NCBI GenBank assembly: GCA_032718475.1
Contig: JAUCBJ010005421.1
Span: 1 to 42,687, forward strand
Length of the DNA stretch: 42,687 bases
Direction: 5' to 3'
From: Nemertoderma westbladi
Lineage: Eukaryota > Xenacoelomorpha > Nemertodermatida > Nemertodermatidae
Shown: positions 27,305-37,495 of the stretch, piece by piece
Layout: every line of letters begins with the position of its first letter
Position numbering within the stretch: position 1 is the stretch's first letter
Notes under the pieces: model-generated
Database searches by the model: none
What the model was told of the DNA's origin: nothing
What the model saw: only the letters and a program-made list of their open reading frames with translations
Position numbers and translations under genes: made by a program

Positions 27305-29188
27305 ATGAGTGACACACCCCATTCGACGAGATACCCACCTACCGACTATGACTCGTGCGACCCGGACAGATCGACAGTAGACGAACCGAGAAGGAGAACC
27401 CGAGATTCCACCGATGTCACACCGCTTGCGTCGCCGGTACCCCGAACGGAAATACCGGAAGCCGCAACGCGTGGCGACGGCAGAATTGAAGATTTCCTTA
27501 CCGTCCCGCAGACTAGATCGCGGGAACCGGACATGGTAAGTTCGACTGGAAGCCAGGAGAACGTTATTAGAAGTATAGGAGGACACATGGCCCAGATTAC
27601 TCGGAACCTCGGAGAAGGTTTTCGCGTTTTACGCGAGTTAACCGCCCCGATGTCGAGATACGAGTTCTACACCTTACAGGTAAGGATAGAAAGTAGGGTA
27701 CATGCCTCCGTAGATAAACTTAAAGGTTTGCACGAACTTGCAGAATTGCGTGGCGACAACTTTACTCAGGTAAAGATAGTAGATAAATTGGTAAGTGCGA
27801 GAGAAAGCCTTATCCAGTTTAAGTCGGTGATAAGATTGGCTCAACAGGAGCAGTTCGACCAACTGCTAGGTGAGTCAGTTTCGGACGCGTTGTTACAACC
27901 CGAAGAGGAAGAAGAACTCTACTGCCTGGACGGAAGGTTGGAAACGCTGACCAATTTTCTTCGTAGATGCGGCGTACCGATCGACGAACCGGAAGTCGAA
28001 CCGCGAGGGACGACGGAAGTTCTCACTACGGAAGGCTCGCGAGCCTACCAACATCCACCACTGGATAGATCGTTCGTTAGCGTACGGAGCGACGTTGGCA
28101 ACGTTGGCGACGTTAGTAGAACAGCGTCTGGAATTACTCGACAACAACAGGAGGTTGCACGCCGACAACAAGTCGCCGAGGAAGAAGCGCAACTACAGAT
28201 GGCACAGATCGCCATCGAAGGAGAAAAACAGCGCAGAGAGGATGTAGCGAAACTTGCGAAACTTCAAGCGCAGGCTGAGTTCGAAGCATCAGAGATGCGG
28301 AGACTGGAGGAGGACTTAGCGCGAGAAGCGACCGCGGCGGCAGCAGCCGACGAGTTAGCACGACAGGCAGCGGCTGACGAGCTAGCACGAGTTGCAGCGG
28401 TAAACGCAGCTGAGTTAGCACGGAAGAAAGCAGCATCCGACGCTCGTGCCAAGTTGGAGGCGCGACAAATAAACGCTCGTTTAGCTATACAGGAAGCGGA
28501 GTTAGCGGCACAACAACAAGTAGCGGATCGACGCGAAAGGGAGATGCAACTACAGTTCGAACTAAATCGTAGATCGCGCGAGACAGCGAACGCGCAAGCG
28601 GACCTCGAACTCGACGCGAGAGATAGATCTATAAGATCGCGAACTGGACACGACTTGTCTGCCCTGGATCGTATGGAAGCTCGATATCGCGGAATACAGA
28701 AGCGGATCGAGGAAGGAAGTGTGGGAGCGATAGATCGAGGAGAGGAGTTCGTCGAGGATTACTGTAAACGTTTTCCCCAAGTTATTCCTATGCTCAAACC
28801 CACGACTCCGATAAAACCGGTCTTTGTTACGAAACCTAAGGAAATAACGCCTGTGCGCCCGACGCAAGGTAGCAGGTTTGTTGTGACGGAAATACCGCAA
28901 CCTAGGGCGACTTCATCGCCAATTTTAGCAGGTAACATAACTAGTCCACCTACAGTAAGTCGTAGTTTACTTGTGGAGAGAGACGAACCTGCGTTTATGA
29001 CAGTAAAACAGGTGAGTAAACCATTGCAAGTTAAACCTGTGACGTGCTGCGCGAACCCAGTCAACTTTGGACGCTGTAGACCGCGTAATCTCCGCTATGG
29101 GAGCCTCCCATTGGGGCTCCAGCTATTTGCAAATAAAATTTCCGGTTGTATTGGAAGTAATTGTGATATAAAAGAAAGCGGAGTATAA
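27305..29188 (+). CDS. 627-codon ORF with long coiled coil (Gag/ORF1-like), 3' end chimeric
   Basis: Residues 1-110 are Thr/Arg/Asp-rich and probably disordered. Residues ~115-220 are a helical domain (MSRYEFYTLQVRIESRVHAS, VDKLKGLHELAEL, LDGRLETLTNFLRRCGV). Residues ~275-440 are an uninterrupted Ala/Gln/Glu/Arg heptad-rich coiled coil (EEEAQLQMAQIAIEGEKQRR, ELARQAAADELARVAA). Residues ~440-590 are a basic region and a Pro-rich tail. Such an order suits a structural, RNA-packaging protein, but I find no known family. It shares CpG-rich codon use and the 20-bp near-palindrome with the exonuclease ORF. The last ~30 codons (after about 29095) read antisense into the PLE reverse transcriptase at 29.1 kb, so the native C-terminus is lost. 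Confidence 0.6.
   Translation: MSDTPHSTRYPPTDYDSCDPDRSTVDEPRRRTRDSTDVTPLASPVPRTEIPEAATRGDGRIEDFLTVPQTRSREPDMVSSTGSQENVIRSIGGHMAQITRNLGEGFRVLRELTAPMSRYEFYTLQVRIESRVHASVDKLKGLHELAELRGDNFTQVKIVDKLVSARESLIQFKSVIRLAQQEQFDQLLGESVSDALLQPEEEEELYCLDGRLETLTNFLRRCGVPIDEPEVEPRGTTEVLTTEGSRAYQHPPLDRSFVSVRSDVGNVGDVSRTASGITRQQQEVARRQQVAEEEAQLQMAQIAIEGEKQRREDVAKLAKLQAQAEFEASEMRRLEEDLAREATAAAAADELARQAAADELARVAAVNAAELARKKAASDARAKLEARQINARLAIQEAELAAQQQVADRREREMQLQFELNRRSRETANAQADLELDARDRSIRSRTGHDLSALDRMEARYRGIQKRIEEGSVGAIDRGEEFVEDYCKRFPQVIPMLKPTTPIKPVFVTKPKEITPVRPTQGSRFVVTEIPQPRATSSPILAGNITSPPTVSRSLLVERDEPAFMTVKQVSKPLQVKPVTCCANPVNFGRCRPRNLRYGSLPLGLQLFANKISGCIGSNCDIKESGV
28030..28049 (+). repeat. 20-bp near-palindrome, copy 6
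   Basis: C variant inside the coiled-coil ORF, read in the third frame as EGSRAYQ, in the Pro/Glu-rich linker before the coiled coil. Confidence 0.85.
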
Positions 29189-30182
29189 GACAAAGCTGGT
29201 GGGGTGTAAAAACAGAACGGTGCGGTAGGGTGTGATCTTCCATTAGAGTTTCCATGGTTGCTTGGATTCCGATTTCGTGGGGGATTGCAGTGAACATATT
29301 GACGACGTCAACCGCGATGAGGGTGCACCCTGCAGGTCCGACGTCAACCGGTAGATTCATCTTTAATTGGAGAGAACTGTTGAGGTGATTGGCAGCGTTG
29401 GTGACTAGTGGGCTGAGATAATGGTGCATCAATTTAGATAGCGGGGTAAAGAACGCATTAGTGTTAGCAATGATTGGTCGGCCTTTGGGGATAGTTTTAC
29501 CATTGGGATGGGTGATCCATTGGTCCTGGGGTTTATGGTCTTTTAGGGTGATGAAGATATGTCCAACGGTGAAGGTGTTCCGGAACAGGTAAGTTCTGAG
29601 TTCAGAATTTTTTAGTGCTAGTTTATCTAGAAGGGCGCGGCATGTTACTCTGTAGCGGGGGGTAGGATCTTTCTGAAGGCATTCGTAGGTGGAGGTGTCA
29701 CTGAGGAGGCGCTGTATCTCGTAGTTTTTATCCTCAGTGTCTAGCACGATAATGTTTCCTGTTTTATCTCCTTTGAGGTACGACACGTGTTTGAGTTTAC
29801 GTAGGGAATGTAGAGCGCATTGTTGTTGGAAATCAAGGTTGGGTGGGTGGGTTTTATTGTATCGTTTGATGTTCGTTGCATCGATTTTACTGAGTAGTTC
29901 TTTAATAATGACCTCTACAGAAGGGTTGTCCGTATGTGGTGCTATATATCGGGCATTCCGGTAGTGTGGTGGGTCAGGGGGGTTGGGGGGTGTTTGATGT
30001 GGAGGTGGGTTGGGTATGTAGTGTCGTGGAATATCGGGTGTTGTGGTGGTTGGCACGGTTGGTGTTCCGGTCGTATTATGTGGAAGGGTGTGAAGAATGG
30101 GGGTTTGTATGTTAGTTGTTTTCGAGCGGGTGCGGGTTGAAGGGGTGTCACAAATTGTATTAGGGTGCTGGGGTGTTGCGAG
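29100..30182 (-). pseudogene. PLE 2 reverse transcriptase, truncated at the GxPMG motif
   Basis: The open frame (30224 to 29061) starts in the 372-bp repeat with a Pro/Thr-rich linker, then reads SLRKLKHVSYLKGDKTGNII (N-terminal PLE motif), KDHKP, KGRPIIANTNAFFTPLSKLM, LIAVDVVNMFTAIPHEIGIQ (RT motif A with catalytic Asp) and FYLQIAGAPMGG (motif B). These fit Penelope-like RTs. It breaks off immediately after GAPMGG; the YADD motif, thumb and any GIY-YIG endonuclease are missing. The break coincides with the start of plus-strand sequence belonging to the 627-codon ORF. Confidence 0.7.
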
Positions 30183-30554
30183 AGGGTGCGGCTGAGTCAG
30201 TGCGAGTTGTGGGGCTACCCACATGGGTGGTGGCCATGAGGCGTGCGGAGGTGGGGGTGCTGGGTGAGGGTTTTGTTTTGTGCGTGTTAGGAATGGTTGT
30301 GGAGTTGGGTTATGGGGGGTTATTAGGGGGCTGAACCTGTTAGGTCCAGAATCGGTGCAGATCGATGTTTCTGTCTATGGTTGGGGTTGTCTGTTGGGAT
30401 GTCAGTAATGGTGGTTTGGAAATTGGTATTGTATTGTTATGTAAGTGGGAAGTTACAAGGGGTGTCTCGGTGTATGGTGGGATAGTGGGGTGGGAAGATC
30501 GGTGGGGTGGTGATGTGGTGGGGGGTTACTGTATTGTGTGGGTGGGGGGTGTGG
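30183..30554 (-). repeat. 372-bp direct repeat, copy 1 (internal), coding for the proline-rich linker
   Basis: Almost identical to 31513-31884, with a few one-base indels that shift frames. On the minus strand it joins the end of the N-terminal domain frame to the start of the RT frame; each frame is open for part of it. The PLE protein probably ran through it before the indels. Confidence 0.75.
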
Positions 30555-31554
30555 TTTGTACGGGCCGGGTGTCGTGCCGCTCGTTCGCGTTTCCTTGGGA
30601 TTGGTGGGTGTCGGCGAACAGTACTCGTCTAGTCACCTTGTCACTGGGTGGGCGGGGGTTTCTGGGAGGGTTGGGGTTGTGGCATCGGGTGGGTGGGGAT
30701 GGTGGGGGGTGCGTTGCGCGTGGAGTGTTTGGTTTGGAGAGGCGTGTCTGTCCCATGTTGGATAAGTAGCGGCTCTTATAGCGGAGTTTTGATGCCGCCA
30801 TGGATATGTCGACTCTCGCTTCTACGCGGTCTGCTTCGGTGAGTCCACAAAACGGGATGAAGTTAAACCCTAACTCTAGCAGGTTCAATTGGTTTTCGTT
30901 TAGTGTCACACTGGATAAGTTATTGACCGGGACCTGGGCTTGTGGGAAGGGGTTCGTTGCATGGATATGGGATGGATCAAGATCTTTCATCCGGAATTTG
31001 GGAACACGGCCATCATTGTTGAGGATATCTTCCATAGTCTCGAAACCGCTGTCGAAGCTATGTCGATAGTCTAGACGGTCGCAGGTTACCGATCGCTCCC
31101 TTTCCGTGTTAACTGGAATCCAGAAGTCCAGATATTCTAGCGGTCGGTTATCGTAGCGGTAGACCGCGTATTGTTCTAGTCTCGTGTATGTCTCAATGTA
31201 GAGTCGTCTGAGTTTTCGGAGTCTAGTATATCTATCCCGGATCTCGGTAGCTATGATCCTTTTGAGAATCCCGTCGTAGAGTAGTGGGTAGAATTTTAGG
31301 ATTTGGCTAACGCGGGGAACGATGAATAGGGGAGGGAAATTAGACTCTCTTGTCGATTTAAAATATTCAATTTGATATAACGTACGCGTTCTTAAAAGGT
31401 TGAGTTTCAAACATTTGTTGACGTCGTAGGAGGCCCTCGGTGTTAAATCCATATATTTAATGTTGCGGATTGACGTCGAGCATGGCGTGAGCATATTATA
31501 TGTTAAGCCTCCAGGGTGCGGCTGAGTCAGTGCGAGTTGTGGGGTTACCCACAT
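30526..31554 (-). pseudogene. PLE 2 N-terminal domain
   Basis: Encodes a basic helical region (LYDGILKRIIATEIRDRYTR), then LSSVTLNENQLNLLELGFNF, IPFCGLTEADRVE, matching the 'LS..q..lL..Gl.F.P' start of PLE proteins, followed by a Pro-rich linker that runs into repeat copy 1 and stops at 30526. Its first 14 codons (MWVTPQLALTQPHP) come from repeat copy 2 and are the same as the start of the RT frame, so the native start is probably further in. It precedes the RT part on the same strand, so both are one broken element. Confidence 0.65.
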
Positions 31555-31884
31555 GGGTGGTGGCCATGGGCCGTGCGGAGGTGGGGGTGCTGGGTGGGGG
31601 TTTTGTTTTGTGCGTGTTAGGAATGGTTGTGGAGTTGGGTTGTGGGGGGTTATTAGGGGGCTGAACCTGTTAGGTCCAGAATCGGTGCAGATCGATGTTC
31701 TGTCTATGGTTGGGGTTGTCTGTTGGGATGTCAGTAATGGTGGTTTGGAAATTGGTATTGTATTGTTAATGTAAGTGGGAAGTTACAAGGGGTGTCTCGG
31801 TGTATGGTGGGATAGTGGGGTGGGAAGATCGGTGGGGTGGTGATGTGGTGGGGGGTTGCTGTTTTGTGTGGGTGGGGGGTGTGG
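31513..31884 (-). repeat. 372-bp direct repeat, copy 2 (5' side of PLE 2)
   Basis: Lies upstream of the N-terminal domain and next to satellite DNA. The arrangement repeat - N-terminus - repeat - RT is what a partial tandem copy of the element would leave, comparable with the pseudo-LTRs known for Penelope elements, but here the repeat is coding linker and not a terminus. Confidence 0.75.
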
Positions 31885-32054
31885 CTGCTCCCACAACCTA
31901 CAACATAGGCTGTGGGTTTTCGGAGGATGCTCAGTGCTCACCAATCTGCAATTCCACAGTCTGCCGCTAGGGGATAAATATCTGAAAGTGAAAACATTAT
32001 CCCATTCCATTGTTTATAAGGCTTTATTGCCTATACTTGGCAGAGGTATACTAC
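31885..32054 (+). repeat. Single unit of the ~150-bp satellite (left flank of the LINE)
   Basis: Contains CAATCTGCAATTCCACAGTC, TGCCGCTAGGGG, TCTGAAAGTGAAAAC, CCATTGTTTATAAGGCTTTA and CTTGGCAGAGGTATACTAC, as in the array at 38390-39600. It ends at the target duplication GGTATACTAC (32045-32054). Confidence 0.8.
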
Positions 32055-32086
32055 TAGGATCGGCATGCTGCATTGCAGCTGCATTT

Positions 32087-33811
32087 TTAAGAATGCTGTG
32101 CCGGCTTATCGACAAAATTGCACCGCCACAACTCCCTATCACCCATGACATTTGCTAGATCATCCGCATCTTCAAGGCCAGTGTCCTTTAAGATGCGTCT
32201 CAAGAAAGTCATGGGCTGTCCACCATGCTTATTCACTCCATGAGGCTGCCAAAGTACAAGATTATGCACTGGCTGGTCCTCACGGCGAAAGCAATGTCCT
32301 GCAAAGCGGAGGCGATTTTGTTCTAGTGTCAAGCTTGGGGGAACCAATGAGACACCTCCAATGTTATATAGTGTCTGGTTGGAGATGTGTGCATTGTACT
32401 TGACACAATGAACCCGGCGTAGCATTCTTGTGAATGTGCCATCCAGAGATTTGGTGTCCTCAGCAGTTAGAGCCCAGCATGGACTCCCATAGAGGAGTAC
32501 TGGAACTACTGCTGCTCTAAATAATCGGACCTTAAGTTTCCGATTAATTCTCGGTGACTTCCAAATCCTGGAAAGCCTATTCAAGGCTGCCCATGCCTTT
32601 CCCTTACGTATTCGAAGGTCCTCACCTGACTTCCGGATCCATGATCCCAGGTAACAGAAGTCATCCACATGCTCAAGCATACCATCTTTTGAGCTTATGC
32701 TCATCCGATCAGAGACTTGCTGAGGACTTTCAAAGTTAACTGTCAAAATTTTGGTCTTTCTGGAGTTAATAAAAAGACCAACACTAGAAGCAGCATGTTC
32801 TAATGAGCTGAGGAGCCGTTGGGCTCCCTCTAGTGATTCTGAGAGTACTCCTAAGTCATCAGCAAAGTCTAGATCAGTTAGGTACTTGGCAGGATTTCCT
32901 CGACTTCTGGAGCCAGTAGGTGGAGATATCATCACCCCATCATCATTATGATGATCTAAGGACATGCGTAGAACATAGTCAACTACAATTATGAACAAGA
33001 ATGGTGCAAGTGTGTCTCCCTGGAGGACGCCCCATAACACTTCAAATGGTTCTGTGTCACCATCAACAGTAGACACAAATGTTGTCGAACCATCGTATAC
33101 TGATCTGATTGCTGCAATAATTTCATCAGGAATCCCATATAATGAAAGTATGCTGAACATACGTGAGCGAGAGACTGAATCAAAGGCCTTGAAGAAGTCA
33201 ACAAAGATAACAGCCAGATGCCTGTCTTTCTTTTTTGATAACTCTTCAATTATCCTTCTAAGTGCCAGAATGGGCTCCATGGTCCCACGACCTTTACGGA
33301 ACCCATTCTGATTTCCACGGAGCAGTCTCTCAATGGGATCCCTGATGCGATTTAATAGAATTCTATTGTATAGCTTTGCAGCAATCGAGATCAATGAGAT
33401 TCCCCGAAAAGAACCATAGAGTGTTAGGTTGCCTTTCTTGGGAACTGGCACCAACTTATTTGTTTTCATTTCTTGTGGGACTCTTGTTGTTCGGTACATG
33501 TCTACTATGATGGGATAGATGAGCTTTAAACACTCAGGTATTTTAAAGACCTCAGGGGGAACACCATTTACTCCACTGGCACGATTGGTCTTAATGCTCT
33601 TTGCAGCAGCCTTCACTTCTGCAAAGGAGATATCACCAATGGGAATATCTGGGAGTACAGACTCAGACACTTTTACTTCTATAAAGTTATCAGGCAATAC
33701 CCTGTCATTATTGAGGAGCTTTTCGAAGTGGGCCTTCCAACCATTGAGGCGATCGGCTGGTGATTCAGCCTTAACCTTGGTGGTTGGTTGGCTTTTTCGA
33801 CCAGCAAGCAA
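32087..33811 (-). pseudogene. LINE reverse transcriptase
   Basis: Motifs in order: ASGVNGVPPEVFKI, KGNLTLYGSFRGISLISIAA, NQNGFRKGRGT, AVIFVDFFKAFDSVSRSRMF (motif A, catalytic Asp), GVLQGDTLAPFLFIIVVDYV (B), DFADDLGVLSESLEGAQRLL (C; FADD), INSRKTKILTVN (D), then the thumb and C-terminal region YLGSWI, GKAWAALNRLSRIWKS and LFRAAVVPVLLYGSPCWALT. A Cys/His cluster as in other clades is not evident at the C-terminus. The catalytic residues are intact; the break from the endonuclease lies upstream in at least two frameshifts (34.03-34.33 kb). Confidence 0.85.
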
Positions 33812-34028
33812 GTTGATCGATCTCCATGCCTGGGATGATTGCCTGCTGTCGTCAGCATCATTGATGGCATCAACCTGTTGGTTTATTAGCTCCTGTAAAT
33901 TAACAGAGTACTGCCTGTTCAGGGACCTAGATGCAGCCTTAACTGCATTCTTGGCCGCTGTAGTCTGTTTGAGTCGGGACTCTTTCTGCGCCTTGTAGAG
34001 GTCATTTCGGCACTTCTGAATTTTGTTG

Positions 34029-34301
34029 TCAGTCCAGGGGGCCCGTTTCCTGTTTCGAGGGTATACAGGAACTGTTTCTGCAGCTGCTTAACTTAACTGC
34101 CTCTGTGAAGGCAGTATAGCCCTCACAGTGATCTGCCGCCTCAGAGGCAAGAACCTCATACCTGTTGCTCAGCTGTAGTGTGAAGCTGGATCTCACACTT
34201 GGCTGATGCAACAGAGAGGACCAGTCATACCGCGGCAAGGCAGATTTTGTTGTTCTGCTAGCACGCAGACTAAGTCTTGGCCACAATAAGGCGGTGATCA
34301 C
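34029..34301 (-). pseudogene. LINE linker between endonuclease and RT, separate frame
   Basis: Reads ALPRYDWSSLLHQPSVRSSF, then LQLSNRYEVLASE, typical of the 'rydws.L......y...l.NRFe.L' linker of RTE/related LINEs. It lies in another frame from both neighbours, showing frameshifts at each side. Following it, the 33.8-34.0 kb stretch encodes the helical region before the RT in yet another frame. Confidence 0.6.
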
Positions 34302-34329
34302 TGGAGAAGGGTCTTAGTGTAAATGCATT

Positions 34330-35346
34330 TCAGTCTTGTATAGAGCTGCTGTATTTCCTACGAAACAGGATATGGTCTATCTGGGACTTGTGACCACTGG
34401 GTCCACTATGAGTCCATAGCTTTCCAGTTCGCTTCTTGAACTGGGTTCCAGCCGAAAACAATCCATTTCCAGAGATAAAATACTGAAGATGGACGGAATT
34501 TCGGTTAACACTATTGCTATAGAACCAGGGCGATGTAGGTGATTGATGCAGACTTGCATTAAAGTCTCCCAGGAATGTTAAGAATGCATGCTGATCCACT
34601 CCATCAGTAGCTGCTTGTAGATTGTGGTAGAAATTTTCCACCTCCTCTACAGGGGCAACACTAGTTGGAGAGTAGCACACAATCAGAACCACCTTAGGAA
34701 ACTTCTTAGCCAGTCTTCCAGAACATGAGAAGTGGCAACGGATGGTGCGGTTAGAGATTTGGTCTATTTTGTCCAATGCTGCATGCGCAGATGGATTCAT
34801 CAATAGACCAATACCACCATTGCCACTATCATCTGCTGACGCGAGGGCGAGTCGCCAACCGCCCCTCATGTCCTTAATCAGAACCTCATCAGTCTGTCCA
34901 GTCTGCATTCGGTGCTCTTGAACACCCACTGCACTAAGAGAAAGCTTATCTGCCAAGGCAGTCAGCTCACCTTGTCGCATTGGGGACCCGAGTGTTAGGG
35001 TGTTTACTGAGGCTAGTCTAGTGACTTGCCTCAGATTCACCAATGGCTTTGTTGGTCGGGGTGGAACATGAGAGTAGCCTCCAACTCCAGAATCCCTCTC
35101 CCCCTCGCAATCTGGCCTCCCTGGTGACCCAGGGTTTGGGCCAGAAAGGTCATCAGGAAAGGGACTCAAAGAATTGTTTGCCGCTCTCTCTCCAGTAGGG
35201 GGTGAGACAGGCAGCCGGTCAGGAGATAACTGACGCCTGTGAGGCCGATTGTGTCCAGTCATTCCACTGGCCTCTAGTGGCTGGACCTCCGCATTACTAA
35301 TGTAATCCATAGTGGGGGTGGCAAATACCACACCCTGGTTTGCCAT
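34330..35346 (-). pseudogene. LINE apurinic-like (APE) endonuclease
   Basis: After a Pro-rich leader it shows VNTLTLGSPMRQGELTALAD, VGVQEHRM (the catalytic Glu of the 'QE' motif), GNGGIGLLMN, VVLIVCYSPTS, LTFLGDFNASL (the GDFN motif), TGKLWTHSGPSGHKSQIDHI (the 'SqIDHIl' motif, catalytic His). These are the EEP-fold endonuclease motifs in the right order. It begins with ATG at 35346, about 55 bases from the start of the LINE sequence. Confidence 0.85.
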
Positions 35347-35400
35347 TCCACAGGGTGGGTGTCGCAGTGGAGTCAGATATGAGGCCCATCACCCATATCT

Positions 35401-35415
35401 ACTCTGGCGCACGTA
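35401..35415. repeat. Target duplication of PLE 1, left copy
   Basis: ACTCTGGCGCACGTA, matched with two differences by ACTCTGGCGGGCGTA at 38375-38389. The sequence belongs to the LINE 5' end. Confidence 0.7.
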
Positions 35416-35524
35416 TATATCTACTATATATAAATATATATATAGTATATAAATATATATATATATAGATTATAAATTTAGCAAGTCAAAGCCGTTGGGG
35501 TGTGGGATCCGGTTACAAAAATTA

Positions 35525-35753
35525 AATATATAAATATAATTGTAAGGAAACCAAGATCAACCACGTTAAATAAAAATTATAAGAAATTACACAAGCTTTC
35601 GAAATAATATAATATTTCTTTTTCAAGTGATTTAAATAATTAAATAAATAAATAGTTATTCATTACAGTTTCCATGAAATTAAGCGTCTACAGTACATTA
35701 GTCTACATAATGAGTTCTCTAATCTGGATTAAATACGTCTAAGCCGAAATTAT
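35525..35753 (-). repeat. PLE 1 3' UTR, arm of inverted repeat
   Basis: About 229 bp, starting within the last five codons of the ORF (ATTTCGGCTTAG) and running to a TTGTAAGGAAACCAAG end. Its inverted match is 38128-38355. Confidence 0.8.
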
Positions 35754-37495
35754 AGTGTTGAGACCAAATGGCTTGATTGTTCTTAAGGTGCACTGCCAGT
35801 ATCCTTCCCTTGTACGGATCTCGCGTCGCTGATCTTTCTTTCCCCTGCCTTTGTAATGAACCTTTTCAATGGGTGTTATTTCGAAATACGAAAAATCATG
35901 GTTTTCATTTTTACAAAAATGTTTCTCAATCGTCGTTTGTGGCTTATGATTCTTTATATTACACTTATATTGTGATAGCCTTGGTTTAAATGTTTCTGTT
36001 GATCCGATTCCTTGTAAGTTACATATTTTACATTTTGCTAAATATATTATATCTTTGTCATCACAGGTAAGGCGCTGTTTAATTTCATATTTAGTTTTCA
36101 AACGGGTCGAGGTTAATCCGAATTGTTTTGTTGGTTTTATCGCTTCACATGGTATACATTTCTGTCTTGTACATTTTTTAGATCCAGCATGTGTTGTATT
36201 TGCCTGGTTCTTCTGCTTTGATGTTAAACTGGATGGAGCTAAAATTCCCTTTAGCGTAGGGGCCCTACGGTTAATATTTACTATTTTATAAGAGTCAATG
36301 AGTTGCTTGGTCCTGATGTCTGTTCTTAGAATAGGTGTATGTTTGTCTACTATCTTTTGTATTGATCCTAATATAGGTTCAGTGTTACTAACATAAAATA
36401 TGGTATATTTACTTTTATTTCGTTTTTTATCATTTTGTAGAGATTCTAACTGTGTCTGAATAGCTGCCGCTGCAAATTGTGTAGTAACATCGGCCATTCT
36501 CCAACCCCTAGCAATGAATGCTGCTCCATATTCATAAAGTGCTTGCATTAAATCCTCCATTCGTGAATTGTTACGCCTCAATCGTAGGGCAACCCCATAT
36601 GGAACGTGTTTAAGTTGACTGTGCGGATGGGCTGAGTGCGGACATATATATTGATGGACGTCTGTTGGTTTGTGGTATATTTTTGTTTGAAGTATTCCAT
36701 TGTCATCAAAAAATATAGTTAAATCTAAGTAATTAATTTTCCTTCCATATTCTTCTAATTTAAACTTTATTTTCCCAGGTTTAACGGTATTGTTGAGGTG
36801 GTCAATCAGAATACCGATATCTTCATCTTCTTGTTCAAGTGTAATAGCTATTCCATCATCTCTAAATCGTTTCCATTCTTCTGGAGGCTTTGGTGAAGTT
36901 CGGACTGCTGTATCAATATATTCAGCACCAAAAATGTCTGTGTAAGAGCAAGAGTATGATGGGCCCATTGCCGACCCATCCACTTGTGTGTAATGTTTTC
37001 CATTAAAACTACAATTATTACAATTTAAACATAATTCTAGAGCTTCAGTCAAACATTCTACTGGGGGAGAGTCTTCTAGTAATAAATCTGGGTGTTCCGT
37101 AATTGTTCTCCTAACTGCTGCAATACCCATTATGTTATCCACTGAAGGGAAGAAGTTTGTAATGTCTACAGAAATAAGTTTTGCTGAAGTGGGAAAGGGG
37201 GCAAATCTTTTATTCTGTTGTTGAATCCATTTTATTAGATGACGTGTGTCTTTGAGATATGCTTTATGTGCAGTGGCAAAATTTTTTAAAAATGTTCTAG
37301 AAAACGGCCCAGATTCTCTGAGGCTGTCCCACAGGCCGATAAAATATTCCTTAATGGCCAGTTTGGTTTGTGTGTCTTCACATTCGCGAAAGCAGTTCCA
37401 GGTTTGACGTCATCCTTTGTGAGCCATTTTTCACAACGTTTAATTATTGGTACTGTATCTTTCCATTTATTAACAAATTCTTTTATTTTATTCTT
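35739..37495 (-). pseudogene. PLE 1 RT core and GIY-YIG endonuclease
   Basis: Reading minus: THKPNWPLRNILSACGTA, YLKDTRHLIKWI, LISVDITNFFPSVD (motif A), DGSAMGPSYSCSYTDIF (motif B), FRDDGIAITLEQEDE (motif C, RDD in place of YADD), INYLDLTIFFDDNGIL, YHKPTDVHQYI, then the linker with CTRQKCIPC (Cys cluster) and a GIY-YIG-type nuclease: IIYLAKCKICNLQGIGSTE, FKPRLSQYK, and REGYWQCTLRTIKPFGLN holding the catalytic Glu. All PLE domains are present. A TAG at about 37498 and a frameshift near 37300 (CTAGAACATTTTTAAAA) break the frame. The long open part runs up to the stop at 35739. Confidence 0.85.

Larger units (their letters stand above)
32055..35400 (-). mobile_element. RTE-like LINE, near full length, 5' end interrupted by PLE 1
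   Basis: A single decayed polyprotein (APE endonuclease then RT), a 3' UTR of only about 32 nt ending CCTAGTAG, and a total of about 3.36 kb fit the RTE clade. The target duplication GGTATACTAC lies at 32045-32054 and 38390-38399. The extreme 5' end (about 15 bp) is at 38375-38389, beyond the inserted PLE. A 3' fragment of the same family is at 23974. Clade naming is by domain layout and RT motifs, without a tree. Confidence 0.75.

Noticed and set aside
28134-28452. Minus-strand Leu/Ser/Ala-rich frames opposite the coiled coil
   Set aside because: They are the complement of the GCA/GAG-rich plus-strand coding repeat and have no motif.
30365-30769. Plus-strand Gly/Val/Trp-rich frames over PLE 2
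   Set aside because: They are the complement of the Pro-rich linker; the bias explains the open frame.
32989-33998. Plus-strand frames opposite the LINE RT
   Set aside because: Antisense shadows of an RT with all catalytic motifs.
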